Positions 10,327-18,175 of a stretch of DNA of 50,364 nucleotides are shown one piece after another. The DNA lies in assembly GCA_027451445.1 (NCBI GenBank), contig DAIDJG010000358.1:1-50364 (forward strand), written 5' to 3'. Position numbers and translations under genes: made by a program. Under the pieces are notes generated by a model. That model did not search any database, was not told the DNA's origin, and saw only the letters and a program-made list of their open reading frames with translations. The stretch's first letter is position 1. Every line of letters begins with the position of its first letter. The stretch comes from Singulisphaera sp. GTDB lineage: Bacteria > Planctomycetota > Planctomycetia > Isosphaerales > Isosphaeraceae.

Positions 10327-12267
10327 ATGCGTTCTCAACTCTTCGCATGCGGTCTTTTGTTGCTGTTGACCCTCCGCGCTGAGGGCCAGGGTGTACCCGA
10401 CTCGATCACGGCCGAAGGCGTGCCCGCGATCCCCAGCGATCTGGACGAGGCGCTCAATCGGTACCAGAACACGCGGTCGGCGACGTTTCAGGGCTGGTTC
10501 GGCGATCGTCGCGAAGCATTGATCGAAACGCGTTTCGCCGACACGAACCAGGTCCATCACGTCGCCTTCCCGGGCGGAGCGCGGACGCAGGTGACCTTTC
10601 AGCGCGAACGCGTCCTCGCCGCCGCCGCCCGCCCGGGTCACGATCAGTTCGCATTCACCACGGATCAAGGCGGAGCCGAGAATTATCAGATCCTCTTCGC
10701 CGATACGCGCACCGGGGCGCTTCAGCGCGTGACTGACGGGACCTCTCGCAACATCCTCGGCGGCTGGTCGAACGACGGTACGAAGCTCGCCTGGAGCAGC
10801 AACGGCCGGAACGGGAAGGATCTCGACCTCTACGTCGCCAGCGCGTCCGATTTCAAGTCCGCTCACCGGCTCAAGGAGGTCGTCGGCTCGTGGTCCATCG
10901 CCGACTGGTCGCCCAACGACCGCCGACTCGCCGCGCTTGAGTACGTCTCGATCGAGGAGACCTACGTGCATCTCGTCGACGTAGCGGACGGTCGCACTGA
11001 GACCCTCACGCCCCGCGCGGCGAAGGGCGACGCGACGGCCGGCTACCACAACATCCGATGGTCGAAGGACGGCCGCGCCTTGTTCTGGACGACCGACCAT
11101 GGCACGGAGTTTCGCCAACTGGTCCGCTACGATCTCGCCACGAAGTCGAGCAAACGGCTGTCGGCAACCATTCCCTGGGACGTCGAGGGCTACGACCTTT
11201 CGGAGGATGGGCGATTGGTGGTTTACGTGACGAACGAAGGGGGTCTGTCGAAGATCCACATCTATGATTTGACCAAGGGCGAAGAACGCCCCGGACCGCA
11301 ACTGCCTGCGGGGCAAGTCACCGACCTCGCCTTCCGGCGCGGGAGCCAGGAGTTCGGCTTCACGCTCGCCTCGGCCCGCGCGACGGCGGACGTCTATTCC
11401 TACGATGTTGGCTCGAGCAAGCTCGACCGCTGGACGAAAAGCGAAACCGGCGGACTGAACACGGAAACGTTCGCCGAGCCCTCCCTCGTCAAGTTCCGGA
11501 GCTTCGACGACCGCGAGATCCCCGCCTTCGTCTATCGCCCGAGCCCCGCGAAGTTTCCGGGCCCCCGGCCTGTCTTGATCCAGATCCACGGCGGGCCGGA
11601 GAGTCAGTTCCGTCCCGGTTTTCTCGCCCGGTTGAACTTCTTGATCGACGAGCTCGGAATCACCCTGATCCTGCCCAACGTACGCGGCTCGGCCGGTTAT
11701 GGGAAATCGTATTTGAAGCTCGACAATGGCATGCGCCGGGAGGACTCGGTCAAGGATATCGGTGCGTTGCTCAACTGGGTCGCGCAGCAATCCGACCTGG
11801 ATGCGAAGCGCGTGGCCGTGATCGGCGGCTCGTACGGCGGCTACATGTCGCTTGCAACGCTGACCCACTACAGCGATCGGCTGAAGGCAGGGATCGATAT
11901 CGTGGGGATCTCGAACTTTGTGACGTTCCTGAAGAACACCCCGGAATACCGCCGAGACCTGCGCCGGGCGGAATATGGCGACGAGCGTGAGCCCGCAATG
12001 AAGGAACACCTCGAGAAGATCTCGCCCCTGACCAACGCCTCGAAGATCAAGGTGCCGCTCTTGATCGTGCAAGGCAAGAACGACCCGCGCGTACCGTTGA
12101 CCGAGTCGCAGCAGATCCTGGCCGCGGTGCGCAAGAACGGGGGGCCGGTGTGGTATATCCTCGGGAAGGACGAAGGACACGGGTTCGCGAAGAAGAAGAA
12201 CCAGGATTATCTGCAGGCCGCGGAGGTCCTGTTTTTGAAGAAGTACTTGCTGGGACCGCGGGAGTGA
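10327..12267 (+). CDS. Secreted S9 family (prolyl oligopeptidase-like) serine peptidase
   Basis: The 646-residue protein has a signal peptide (residues 1 to about 21, ending AEGQ). Residues about 35-380 form a beta-propeller of WD40/TolB-like blades that gates the active site. The C-terminal hydrolase domain holds Ser502 in GGSYGGYM, Asp586 in QGKNDPRVP and His618 in DEGHGF, the standard S9 triad. It probably cleaves short peptides in the periplasm. GAAAGGAG about 10 bases before the ATG fits the start. A second S9 peptidase lies at 18.2 kb, but the two are diverged and not a recent duplicate pair. Confidence 0.93.
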   Translation: MRSQLFACGLLLLLTLRAEGQGVPDSITAEGVPAIPSDLDEALNRYQNTRSATFQGWFGDRREALIETRFADTNQVHHVAFPGGARTQVTFQRERVLAAAARPGHDQFAFTTDQGGAENYQILFADTRTGALQRVTDGTSRNILGGWSNDGTKLAWSSNGRNGKDLDLYVASASDFKSAHRLKEVVGSWSIADWSPNDRRLAALEYVSIEETYVHLVDVADGRTETLTPRAAKGDATAGYHNIRWSKDGRALFWTTDHGTEFRQLVRYDLATKSSKRLSATIPWDVEGYDLSEDGRLVVYVTNEGGLSKIHIYDLTKGEERPGPQLPAGQVTDLAFRRGSQEFGFTLASARATADVYSYDVGSSKLDRWTKSETGGLNTETFAEPSLVKFRSFDDREIPAFVYRPSPAKFPGPRPVLIQIHGGPESQFRPGFLARLNFLIDELGITLILPNVRGSAGYGKSYLKLDNGMRREDSVKDIGALLNWVAQQSDLDAKRVAVIGGSYGGYMSLATLTHYSDRLKAGIDIVGISNFVTFLKNTPEYRRDLRRAEYGDEREPAMKEHLEKISPLTNASKIKVPLLIVQGKNDPRVPLTESQQILAAVRKNGGPVWYILGKDEGHGFAKKKNQDYLQAAEVLFLKKYLLGPRE

Positions 12268-12406
12268 TGTGAGCCAACCCGGTGCGGAGACGGTGGTGGA
12301 TTTCGACCTGTTGCCCTGGGTTTGAGCAAATCCGGGGCAATCGATTGCGCCGATTTCAACTGTATGGGGTCGGGAAAGGAACGCGTTCACTCGTGTGGCG
12401 CTCGAA

Positions 12407-12985
12407 TCACTCGGCGACCAGCGACAAAAGCCTCGGGCCGATTTCCTGGATCGGGAGCGATTCGCATACGGCATCGAGCTCAACCGCGAACCCAGCGATC
12501 CCGTAGATCACTGACGTCGCTTTATCTTGGGCGATCGTGAAGCCGCCCGCGTCTCGGACGACTTTCATTCCTTCAGCGCCATCCGAGCCCATCCCCGACA
12601 GAATCACAGCGACCGCTCCAGGCCCCAGCTCCTGCGCCATCGATCGAAAGAGTACGTTCTTCGCCTGGTCATCTCGACCACTCGGGCGAAATCGAAGACG
12701 CCCTTGTACGAGCTCGACGTAGGGGTCACCCGCCGAGACGTAGATCTTGCCCGGTGCAGGAACCGTCTCGTCTTTGACGGCCACGACCTCGAGGCGGGCA
12801 TGTTGATTGAGCCGCGCAGCCAACTCTTCAACGAAGCTGGGAACGAGAGTCAGGCTGATTACGATCGGCACAGGGAAATCTCGCGGGAGCACGCCGAGGA
12901 TTTCCGCGAGGGCCTGAGGGCCGCCTGTCGCGGCTACAATGCCAATCAGGCGGCAGGTTCGCTCATCGGGCGACGGCACATTCAC
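12407..12985 (-). CDS. CheB-methylesterase-like protein, predicted inactive (copy 1)
   Basis: The 192-residue protein is a single CheB_methylest domain without the receiver domain of chemotaxis CheB. The fold markers are clear: IGIVAATGGPQAL, PVPIVIS, ARLNQHARLEV, NVLFRSMAQELGPGAVAVILSGMGSDGAEGM, and TIAQDKATSVIYG. The catalytic residues are not all kept. The nucleophile serine position is Ala19, the histidine position aligns with Thr46, and only Asp135 remains. It is therefore probably a binding or scaffold protein rather than an esterase. The start is GTG at 12985 with AGGAG 7 bases upstream, the same spacing as in the neighbouring paralogue. No chemotaxis genes are nearby. It is the last gene of a minus-strand set that begins with the TIR-Mrr gene. 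Confidence 0.85.
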   Translation of the reverse strand: MNVPSPDERTCRLIGIVAATGGPQALAEILGVLPRDFPVPIVISLTLVPSFVEELAARLNQHARLEVVAVKDETVPAPGKIYVSAGDPYVELVQGRLRFRPSGRDDQAKNVLFRSMAQELGPGAVAVILSGMGSDGAEGMKVVRDAGGFTIAQDKATSVIYGIAGFAVELDAVCESLPIQEIGPRLLSLVAE

Positions 12986-13070
12986 GAGAATACTCCTGCG
13001 TCAAAACATGTCGCTGCAATGCCCAAGGAATTCGTTGTGAGGAATGGACTTCGAACGCCATCCATGCGGA

Positions 13071-13661
13071 TCACACATTCGACTCGGTGACGAGCGACAA
13101 GAGCCTGGGGCCGATCTCCTGGATCGGGAGCAGTTCGCATACGGCATCGAGCTCAACCGCGAACCGTGCGATCACGTAGATCGCCGAAGTCGCTTCATCT
13201 TGGGCGATCGTGAAGCCGCCCGCGTTTCGGACCGCCTTCATCCCTTCAGCACCATCCGAGTCCATTCCCGACAGAATCACGGCGATCGCCCCAGGCCCCA
13301 GCTCCCGCGCCATCGATCGAAAGAGTACGTTCTTCGCCTGGTAATCTCGACCACCCGGGCGAAATCGAAGACGACCTTGTTCGAGCTCCGCGTACGGCTC
13401 ACTCGCCAATACGTACACGTTGCCCGGCGCAGGCAAGATTCCATCTTCTTCAGCAACCAAGACCTCGAAGGAGCTTCGTTGTTCGAGCCACACAGCCAAG
13501 GATTCGAGGAAACCGGGTTCGTGAGACAGGCTGAACACGATCGGCACTGGGAAATCTTGCGGGAGCCTGCGCAGGATGTCCAGAAGAGCGTGGGGACTCC
13601 CGCCGCCACCTACAATGCCGATCAGGCGGCGAATTCGCTGCTCTGGCGACGGAACACTCAT
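13071..13661 (-). CDS. CheB-methylesterase-like protein, predicted inactive (copy 2)
   Basis: This 196-residue protein is a tandem paralogue of the gene at 12407-12985; the two are closely similar in DNA as well as protein, for example around IQEIGPRLLSLV and QAKNVLFRSMA. The nucleophile serine position is Gly19 within IVGGGGSPHAL. The histidine position aligns with Ser46, though His47 is adjacent. Asp135 in LSGMDSDGAEGM is kept. The start is ATG at 13661 with AGGAG 7 bases upstream; an in-frame upstream stretch to 13790 overlaps the preceding gene and is rejected. The gap to the PD-(D/E)xK gene is 64 bases and to copy 1 is 85 bases, so all may share a transcript. Confidence 0.85.
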   Translation of the reverse strand: MSVPSPEQRIRRLIGIVGGGGSPHALLDILRRLPQDFPVPIVFSLSHEPGFLESLAVWLEQRSSFEVLVAEEDGILPAPGNVYVLASEPYAELEQGRLRFRPGGRDYQAKNVLFRSMARELGPGAIAVILSGMDSDGAEGMKAVRNAGGFTIAQDEATSAIYVIARFAVELDAVCELLPIQEIGPRLLSLVTESNV

Positions 13662-13725
13662 GAGGCCACTCCTACGCCAACGTTGTCGTGGCCATGTCGA
13701 GCAACGCCTCGCGTGAACCTTCTGC

Positions 13726-14265
13726 TCACTCGTACTGCAAGTAAAACTTTTCCAACGGATCCATGATGAAATTTGAAGGATCTTCCCCACGCTCCTTCAT
13801 GATCACCATCTCGCTGAGGTCGTCGACGGTAAGGAACAGAATCACCTTTCCGTCTTCACCATAAATCGAATTACGCTTCACGTGCGCCGCTTCGTTGGGC
13901 GGCTTGGTGCCGCACACGAAGGCAAGCTTTCCCAGGGGAGGCGTCAGGTAGTTTCGCGTCTGGTTGATCTCGTCCTTACCGATATCCGCACTATCGTAGT
14001 TCTTGAATTCCACCAAGATCATCCGAGCCCGCAACTCGATGTAGAGGCGTCCCCAATTGTTGGACGAGTCGAAGTTTCGGTTCGGAAACACCGCGTCGCG
14101 CCGGTCGATCCCGGAATATGATCTGGCTTGTCGCGCGGGCAGGGTTAATGGCGGCACAAACAAGTAAATGAATATCTCGGTACAGACCTCCTCGAATTCC
14201 TTCCAACCCGCGGTTCCGGCGGGGCAGGAGAGAAGGCGTTTGATGAGCCCTCCAGCGGCGCTCAT
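13726..14265 (-). CDS. PD-(D/E)xK nuclease-like protein
   Basis: The 179-residue protein is not one I can name by family. It shows a plausible PD-(D/E)xK core: GIDRRDAVF with Asp54/Asp57, then ILVEFKNY with Glu86 and Lys88, preceded by a helix with a glutamate (EFEEVCTE) and followed by an alpha/beta end. Such folds are Mg-dependent nucleases, commonly in restriction and other defence systems. Its ATG at 14265 overlaps the TGA of the TIR-Mrr gene (ATGA), so the two are translationally coupled and likely act together. The C-terminal DPLEKFYLQYE resembles restriction-endonuclease-like proteins only loosely. The nuclease assignment is inferred from motif spacing. Confidence 0.72.
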   Translation of the reverse strand: MSAAGGLIKRLLSCPAGTAGWKEFEEVCTEIFIYLFVPPLTLPARQARSYSGIDRRDAVFPNRNFDSSNNWGRLYIELRARMILVEFKNYDSADIGKDEINQTRNYLTPPLGKLAFVCGTKPPNEAAHVKRNSIYGEDGKVILFLTVDDLSEMVIMKERGEDPSNFIMDPLEKFYLQYE

Positions 14266-15107
14266 GAGGCGAGACCGACCTTGATGTGCCGCTCGACGAC
14301 CTCGGGGTGCCTTGCCAGCAGCCGATTGAGCTCGGGACCGTCGATGAGGCGGATTGGCAGCCGATTTACGTTATTGACCTTCTCCAGATACTCTCTCGTG
14401 ACCGACGTCACGATCCCGTTCGTCACCAGCAGCGCCTTATCGTATCCCGGTGCAGCCATCAGTTTGCCGGCAACTTCTCGGATCGTCATCGGATCGATGC
14501 GACTCGCTTTCGAGTACTTCGTCTCAATAATCCAGCGCTCCTCAGTCGGACGACCGAACGGATCGGACGACCGGAAGATCGCAATGTGGTCGACGTCGAC
14601 GTCCCGGCCTTTTGGAAGAGGCACCGGCTCGAATTTGATCTGCGTCAAGAGGTCGGAAATTAGCTCCTCGAATCCCTGAGGCGTGAGATTGGTGAGTTCG
14701 AGGCTTGGCATCAACTTTAACTGACTGGTCAATCGTTCGAGCCCGTCGTCGAAGTTGACGCTCATGTCCAAGGGATGCCGATTCGCCAACCACGCGGGAA
14801 TCGTGCAGTCTTCGAGCAGGATCGGGACGATATTTGTCCCTCGCGCATGGATTTCCCTACTGAGAGACGCCGTGATCTCCTGAATCTGAAAATCTGAGGC
14901 GACCGCACTCGGCGATAGCAAGATCAACACCAGGTTGGTGTCCGCAATCGCCTCTTCCAGAAGTCCGTTGACCGTTCGCCCCGAATCGTCGCCCCATTCC
15001 GCCAGCGAGACGTGGATGCCGGCTTCACGCAAGTGCTGCTCGATGCGCGCAGCCGCATTCGAGTCTTGTTTTGCGAATAGAATAAAGCAGCTCTTCGCGT
15101 CATCCAT
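14262..15107 (-). CDS. TIR domain fused to an Mrr-like restriction endonuclease domain
   Basis: The protein has 281 residues from ATG at 15107, with GGGAGG 11 bases upstream. Residues 5-115 form a TIR domain: SCFILFAKQD, a serine-rich strand end LILLSPSAVASDF, and Glu77 at the position of the catalytic NADase glutamate. Residues 138-280 form an Mrr-type PD-(D/E)xK domain: LTPQGFEELISDLL, GRDVDVD (Asp169-173), WIIETKYSK with Glu195 and Lys197, and the late REVAGKL helix. TIR domains in bacteria make or sense NAD-derived signals or destroy NAD, and Mrr domains cut DNA. A single chain with both suggests a signal- or NAD-linked nuclease. The frame continues upstream to 15206 through a TTG without a good ribosome-binding site. 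Confidence 0.85.
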   Translation of the reverse strand: MDDAKSCFILFAKQDSNAAARIEQHLREAGIHVSLAEWGDDSGRTVNGLLEEAIADTNLVLILLSPSAVASDFQIQEITASLSREIHARGTNIVPILLEDCTIPAWLANRHPLDMSVNFDDGLERLTSQLKLMPSLELTNLTPQGFEELISDLLTQIKFEPVPLPKGRDVDVDHIAIFRSSDPFGRPTEERWIIETKYSKASRIDPMTIREVAGKLMAAPGYDKALLVTNGIVTSVTREYLEKVNNVNRLPIRLIDGPELNRLLARHPEVVERHIKVGLAS

Positions 15108-15291
15108 CGACCACGCGGCCTCCCGTTCAAGGGCGTTGGAAGCCCATTCCACATCGGTCCTAAAACCTAGGATATCCCCCGGCATATTCGCTGAAAAGGG
15201 GGACAAGCGATCGAGGATGGCTTAGACGAACCCGTTCCGTCGTGAAAATCCCGCGGACTTTCTCTATGATCGACCAGGAGGCGAAAACGCG

Positions 15292-16596
15292 ATGAGACCC
15301 TTCAGTCCGTTGTTCCTCGTTTTCTTGCTGGCCGGTTTCCAACTAACCACGGCTTCAGAACCCCTTCCCGGCTCCGTCCGCATCCCTCGCTCCGCGTCCG
15401 GCGAGGTGGACGTCGCCGACGTCGTCGCCCGCCTTGCACGGGCAACGGAGGTCACCGTTCCGAGGCCCTCCGCCGCGCTCTCGCTGCCGCTCGATGGCCT
15501 GGCGGGAACGCTCTCGATGAAGATGCTTGCTGAGAGCCTGGGACCGGACGCGGCGGTCGCGATCGAGCCGAGGGCGCTGGTCGTGTCGCTCCCTCCGAGA
15601 CTCGATGATCCGGCTCGGCGCGACGCCTGGAAAGTTCGTCTTCAGAAGCTTGCCCTCCATGTGGAAACGGCATCTCAGCAAAAGTCGCGGTACGGCATGC
15701 ACGCCTTGAAATCCTACCGGCCGAATGATCCCGATCGCCCGACCATCTGCCTGGTCCACGGCGTCAACTCCTCGGGCGCGGGGTTCGTCCACATGGTCCC
15801 CTGGCTGGAGGAGGCGGGGTTCGGGATCGTCGTTTACGACTACCCATTCAACCGCTCGATCGAGGAGTCGGGAACCGCCTTCGCGCGCGACTGGAAAGCC
15901 TTTCATAAAGACTCCGGCGACACGCGCCCGTGGAACATCGTCGCGCACTCGATGGGGGCGCTCGTCGCGCGCTTGTACGTGGAAGACCCCCAGCAATTCG
16001 GTCACGACGTTGCCCAGTTCATCATGATCGCCCCTGTGAATCAGGGCTCAAACCTGGCCCGGGCGCAAACGATCCTCCAGCTCCTGAACGGGATGCAGGC
16101 CGTCAACGGCAAGAAGGCGGCGGAAGGCCTGGCGCAACTGTCTGACGGCGTCGGCGTGGCGGCCGAAGACATGACCCCCGGGAGCGCACTCCTCAAGGCG
16201 CTCAACCGTCGGCCTCGGGCCCAGGGCGTCTCCTATCACATCCTCGCGGGGGACATCGGCGTGCTGACCCCGGCTCTGCGCCAGCAGATCGAGGATCAGG
16301 CCAACCTGCTCCGCAGCAATCGCGGCTTGCTCGGCGGCCTGGCACGCGCCGCGACGTCCGACCTCAGCACGAGGCTCGATGAGCTGACGACGGGAACCGG
16401 CGACGGCTGCGTCTCGGTCGCGAACACGAAGCTCGAAGGCGTGACCGATCACGTGACGATCCACGCCAACCACGCTGAGCTCATCCGCGCCCCCCTGCTC
16501 TTCGCCGACCCCGGTCCGGTCGCGTGTATGCCCTACCTCCTGCGCTGGCTGGGAAAGAATGGCTCGGCAAACCCCGAGCCCGTCAAGTCGCGCTGA
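15292..16596 (+). CDS. Secreted lipase-like alpha/beta hydrolase
   Basis: The 434-residue protein begins with a signal peptide (residues 1 to about 22, TTASEP). Residues about 23-140 are a family-specific N-terminal region. The hydrolase domain shows ICLVHGVNSSG (oxyanion region), AHSMGA with Ser220, and a late HANHAELI histidine preceded by GDGCVSVANTKL, as in bacterial lipases and PGAP1-like esterases. It probably acts on esters or lipids in the periplasm. It is divergent from the TIR-Mrr gene, with about 180 bases between. A TATGAT at 15265-15270 could be the -10 box, but no good -35 box is seen. Confidence 0.85.
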   Translation: MRPFSPLFLVFLLAGFQLTTASEPLPGSVRIPRSASGEVDVADVVARLARATEVTVPRPSAALSLPLDGLAGTLSMKMLAESLGPDAAVAIEPRALVVSLPPRLDDPARRDAWKVRLQKLALHVETASQQKSRYGMHALKSYRPNDPDRPTICLVHGVNSSGAGFVHMVPWLEEAGFGIVVYDYPFNRSIEESGTAFARDWKAFHKDSGDTRPWNIVAHSMGALVARLYVEDPQQFGHDVAQFIMIAPVNQGSNLARAQTILQLLNGMQAVNGKKAAEGLAQLSDGVGVAAEDMTPGSALLKALNRRPRAQGVSYHILAGDIGVLTPALRQQIEDQANLLRSNRGLLGGLARAATSDLSTRLDELTTGTGDGCVSVANTKLEGVTDHVTIHANHAELIRAPLLFADPGPVACMPYLLRWLGKNGSANPEPVKSR

Positions 16597-16687
16597 GGGC
16601 TTGGGAACGGCCGGCTCTTGCGTTATCCTGTGGCCTCGGCGGCGCGTGGCGCGCTCGCCTTCGCCTGCGATCACGACGGAGCCGCGC

Positions 16688-18157
16688 ATGACGACAGCCG
16701 ATTTCGAGGGACCCGTGGGGCCGGCCAAGGAGCGGCATCCTGGGGGACTCTATATCCTCTTCGCGACCGAGATGTGGGAGCGGTTCGGCTTCTATACCGC
16801 CGCCTCCATCATGACCCTCTACCTCCAGCGCGGGGGGTTCGGCTGGACCAAGACCCAGGCCACCACGCTCTGGTCGAATTACCTGATGTTCGTCTATCTG
16901 ACCCCCCTGATCGGCGGTTGGCTGGCCGACCGCTTCCTCGGCTACCGCCGTGCCGTCCTGATCGGCGGCGCCTTGTTCATCGTCGGCTACCTCATGCTCG
17001 GCTTTGGCTCCCTTGCCACCTACTACATCGCCCTCGGCGTCATCTTCGCCGGTAACGGCTTCTTCAAGCCCAACATCTCCACAATGGTCGGCAACCTCTA
17101 TCCCCCTGGGAGCCGGCTCAAGGATTCGGCCTACAATATCTTTTATATGGGCATCAACATCGGTGCCTTCCTGGCGCCGCTCTGCGCTGAGACGATCTTG
17201 CAGACGGTCGCAGGGAACGACGTCGTGAACGCCGCCAAGGGGGGCAAGACGCTCTCGAGCGCCGATGCATTGGCCCTGCGCAACGGTTTCCTGTATTCCT
17301 TCTGGGCCGCTGCGGTGGGGATGACCATCGGGACCCTGATCTGCACGTTCTTCTACAACAAGCTTGCGATCGTCGATACGCACGGCAAACACCAGCCGAT
17401 GGACGACGACGCGCTGGCCGTTACAGAGGATCTCCCTCCTCCCCCCACGGTCGCCGAGATCGACAAGGTGCCAGAACGCTTGCGCATCACCGCGCTCCTG
17501 GTCATTTACGGCATCGTGATCGTGTTCTGGATGGTCTTCCACCAGAACGGTAGCACGATGACCTACTGGGCGGACGAGAATACGGACTGGAAAGTCTCCG
17601 GAGTGGTGTCGAACGCGATCAATGCGTTTTGGATCATCACACTTTCAATTCCGCTGGTGAAATTCTGGGGCTGGCTCGACAAGCGCGGACTCGAGCCGTC
17701 GACGCCGACGAAGATCGCGATCGGGATGTTTCTGACGTGCCTTGCGTTCCTCATCCTCTACGCCGGGGCCAAGCTCGGCGGCGATCAGACGTTCCTGACG
17801 GACGCCCAGGGGAATTTCCTGCTCGACAAGAAGGGCGGCTACCTCGTCGAAGAGCACAAGGTGTCGCCGTTCTGGCTGATTTCCGCGTACGCCGTGATCT
17901 CGCTCGGCGAATTGATGCTTAGTCCGATGGGTCTTTCGCTGGTCTCCAAGGTCGCCCCCGCACGGATGCGAGGGCTGATGATGGGGGGTTGGTTCGTGGC
18001 AACCGCCATCGGCAATAAGCTCACCCAGATCGGTATCCTCTGGACGTTATGGTATCACTCCTCGTTCTGGCTCCTCTGTTCGGGTTCGGCCTTGTTCATG
18101 GCCATCGTGCTGCTCTTGTTGTTGAAACCGCTGAAGCGGGCAATGCCCGGGGTTTGA
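16688..18157 (+). CDS. POT/PTR2 family proton-dependent oligopeptide transporter
   Basis: The 489-residue inner-membrane protein belongs to the major facilitator superfamily. The POT signature EMWERFGFYTAASIMTLYL matches ExxERFxYY, the proton/peptide-coupling motif. GGWLADRFLGYRRAVLIGG and FAGNGFFKPNISTMVGNLY are the other family signatures. About 12-14 hydrophobic helices can be counted. I chose ATG at 16688, with GGAG just upstream; the frame extends to 16559 but that part is not hydrophobic and overlaps the previous gene. It is followed after 18 bases by an S9 peptidase, which suggests uptake and cleavage of the same peptides. Confidence 0.92.
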   Translation: MTTADFEGPVGPAKERHPGGLYILFATEMWERFGFYTAASIMTLYLQRGGFGWTKTQATTLWSNYLMFVYLTPLIGGWLADRFLGYRRAVLIGGALFIVGYLMLGFGSLATYYIALGVIFAGNGFFKPNISTMVGNLYPPGSRLKDSAYNIFYMGINIGAFLAPLCAETILQTVAGNDVVNAAKGGKTLSSADALALRNGFLYSFWAAAVGMTIGTLICTFFYNKLAIVDTHGKHQPMDDDALAVTEDLPPPPTVAEIDKVPERLRITALLVIYGIVIVFWMVFHQNGSTMTYWADENTDWKVSGVVSNAINAFWIITLSIPLVKFWGWLDKRGLEPSTPTKIAIGMFLTCLAFLILYAGAKLGGDQTFLTDAQGNFLLDKKGGYLVEEHKVSPFWLISAYAVISLGELMLSPMGLSLVSKVAPARMRGLMMGGWFVATAIGNKLTQIGILWTLWYHSSFWLLCSGSALFMAIVLLLLLKPLKRAMPGV

Positions 18158-18175
18158 TACAGGGAAAGGCTTCTC

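Noticed and set aside
9024-10382. A 452-codon open frame on the plus strand
   Set aside because: It is antisense to the cytochrome P450, which has all its signature motifs.
10255-12483. A 742-codon open frame on the minus strand
   Set aside because: It is antisense to the S9 peptidase gene and has no family-like motifs; long antisense frames are expected in GC-rich genes.
12407-13661. A chemotaxis cluster
   Set aside because: The CheB-like proteins lack a receiver domain and catalytic residues, and no cheA, cheW, cheR or receptor gene is near.
14262-15107. Thoeris or a short Argonaute system
   Set aside because: The TIR protein is fused to an Mrr domain, and no SIR2, Argonaute or APAZ partner is nearby.
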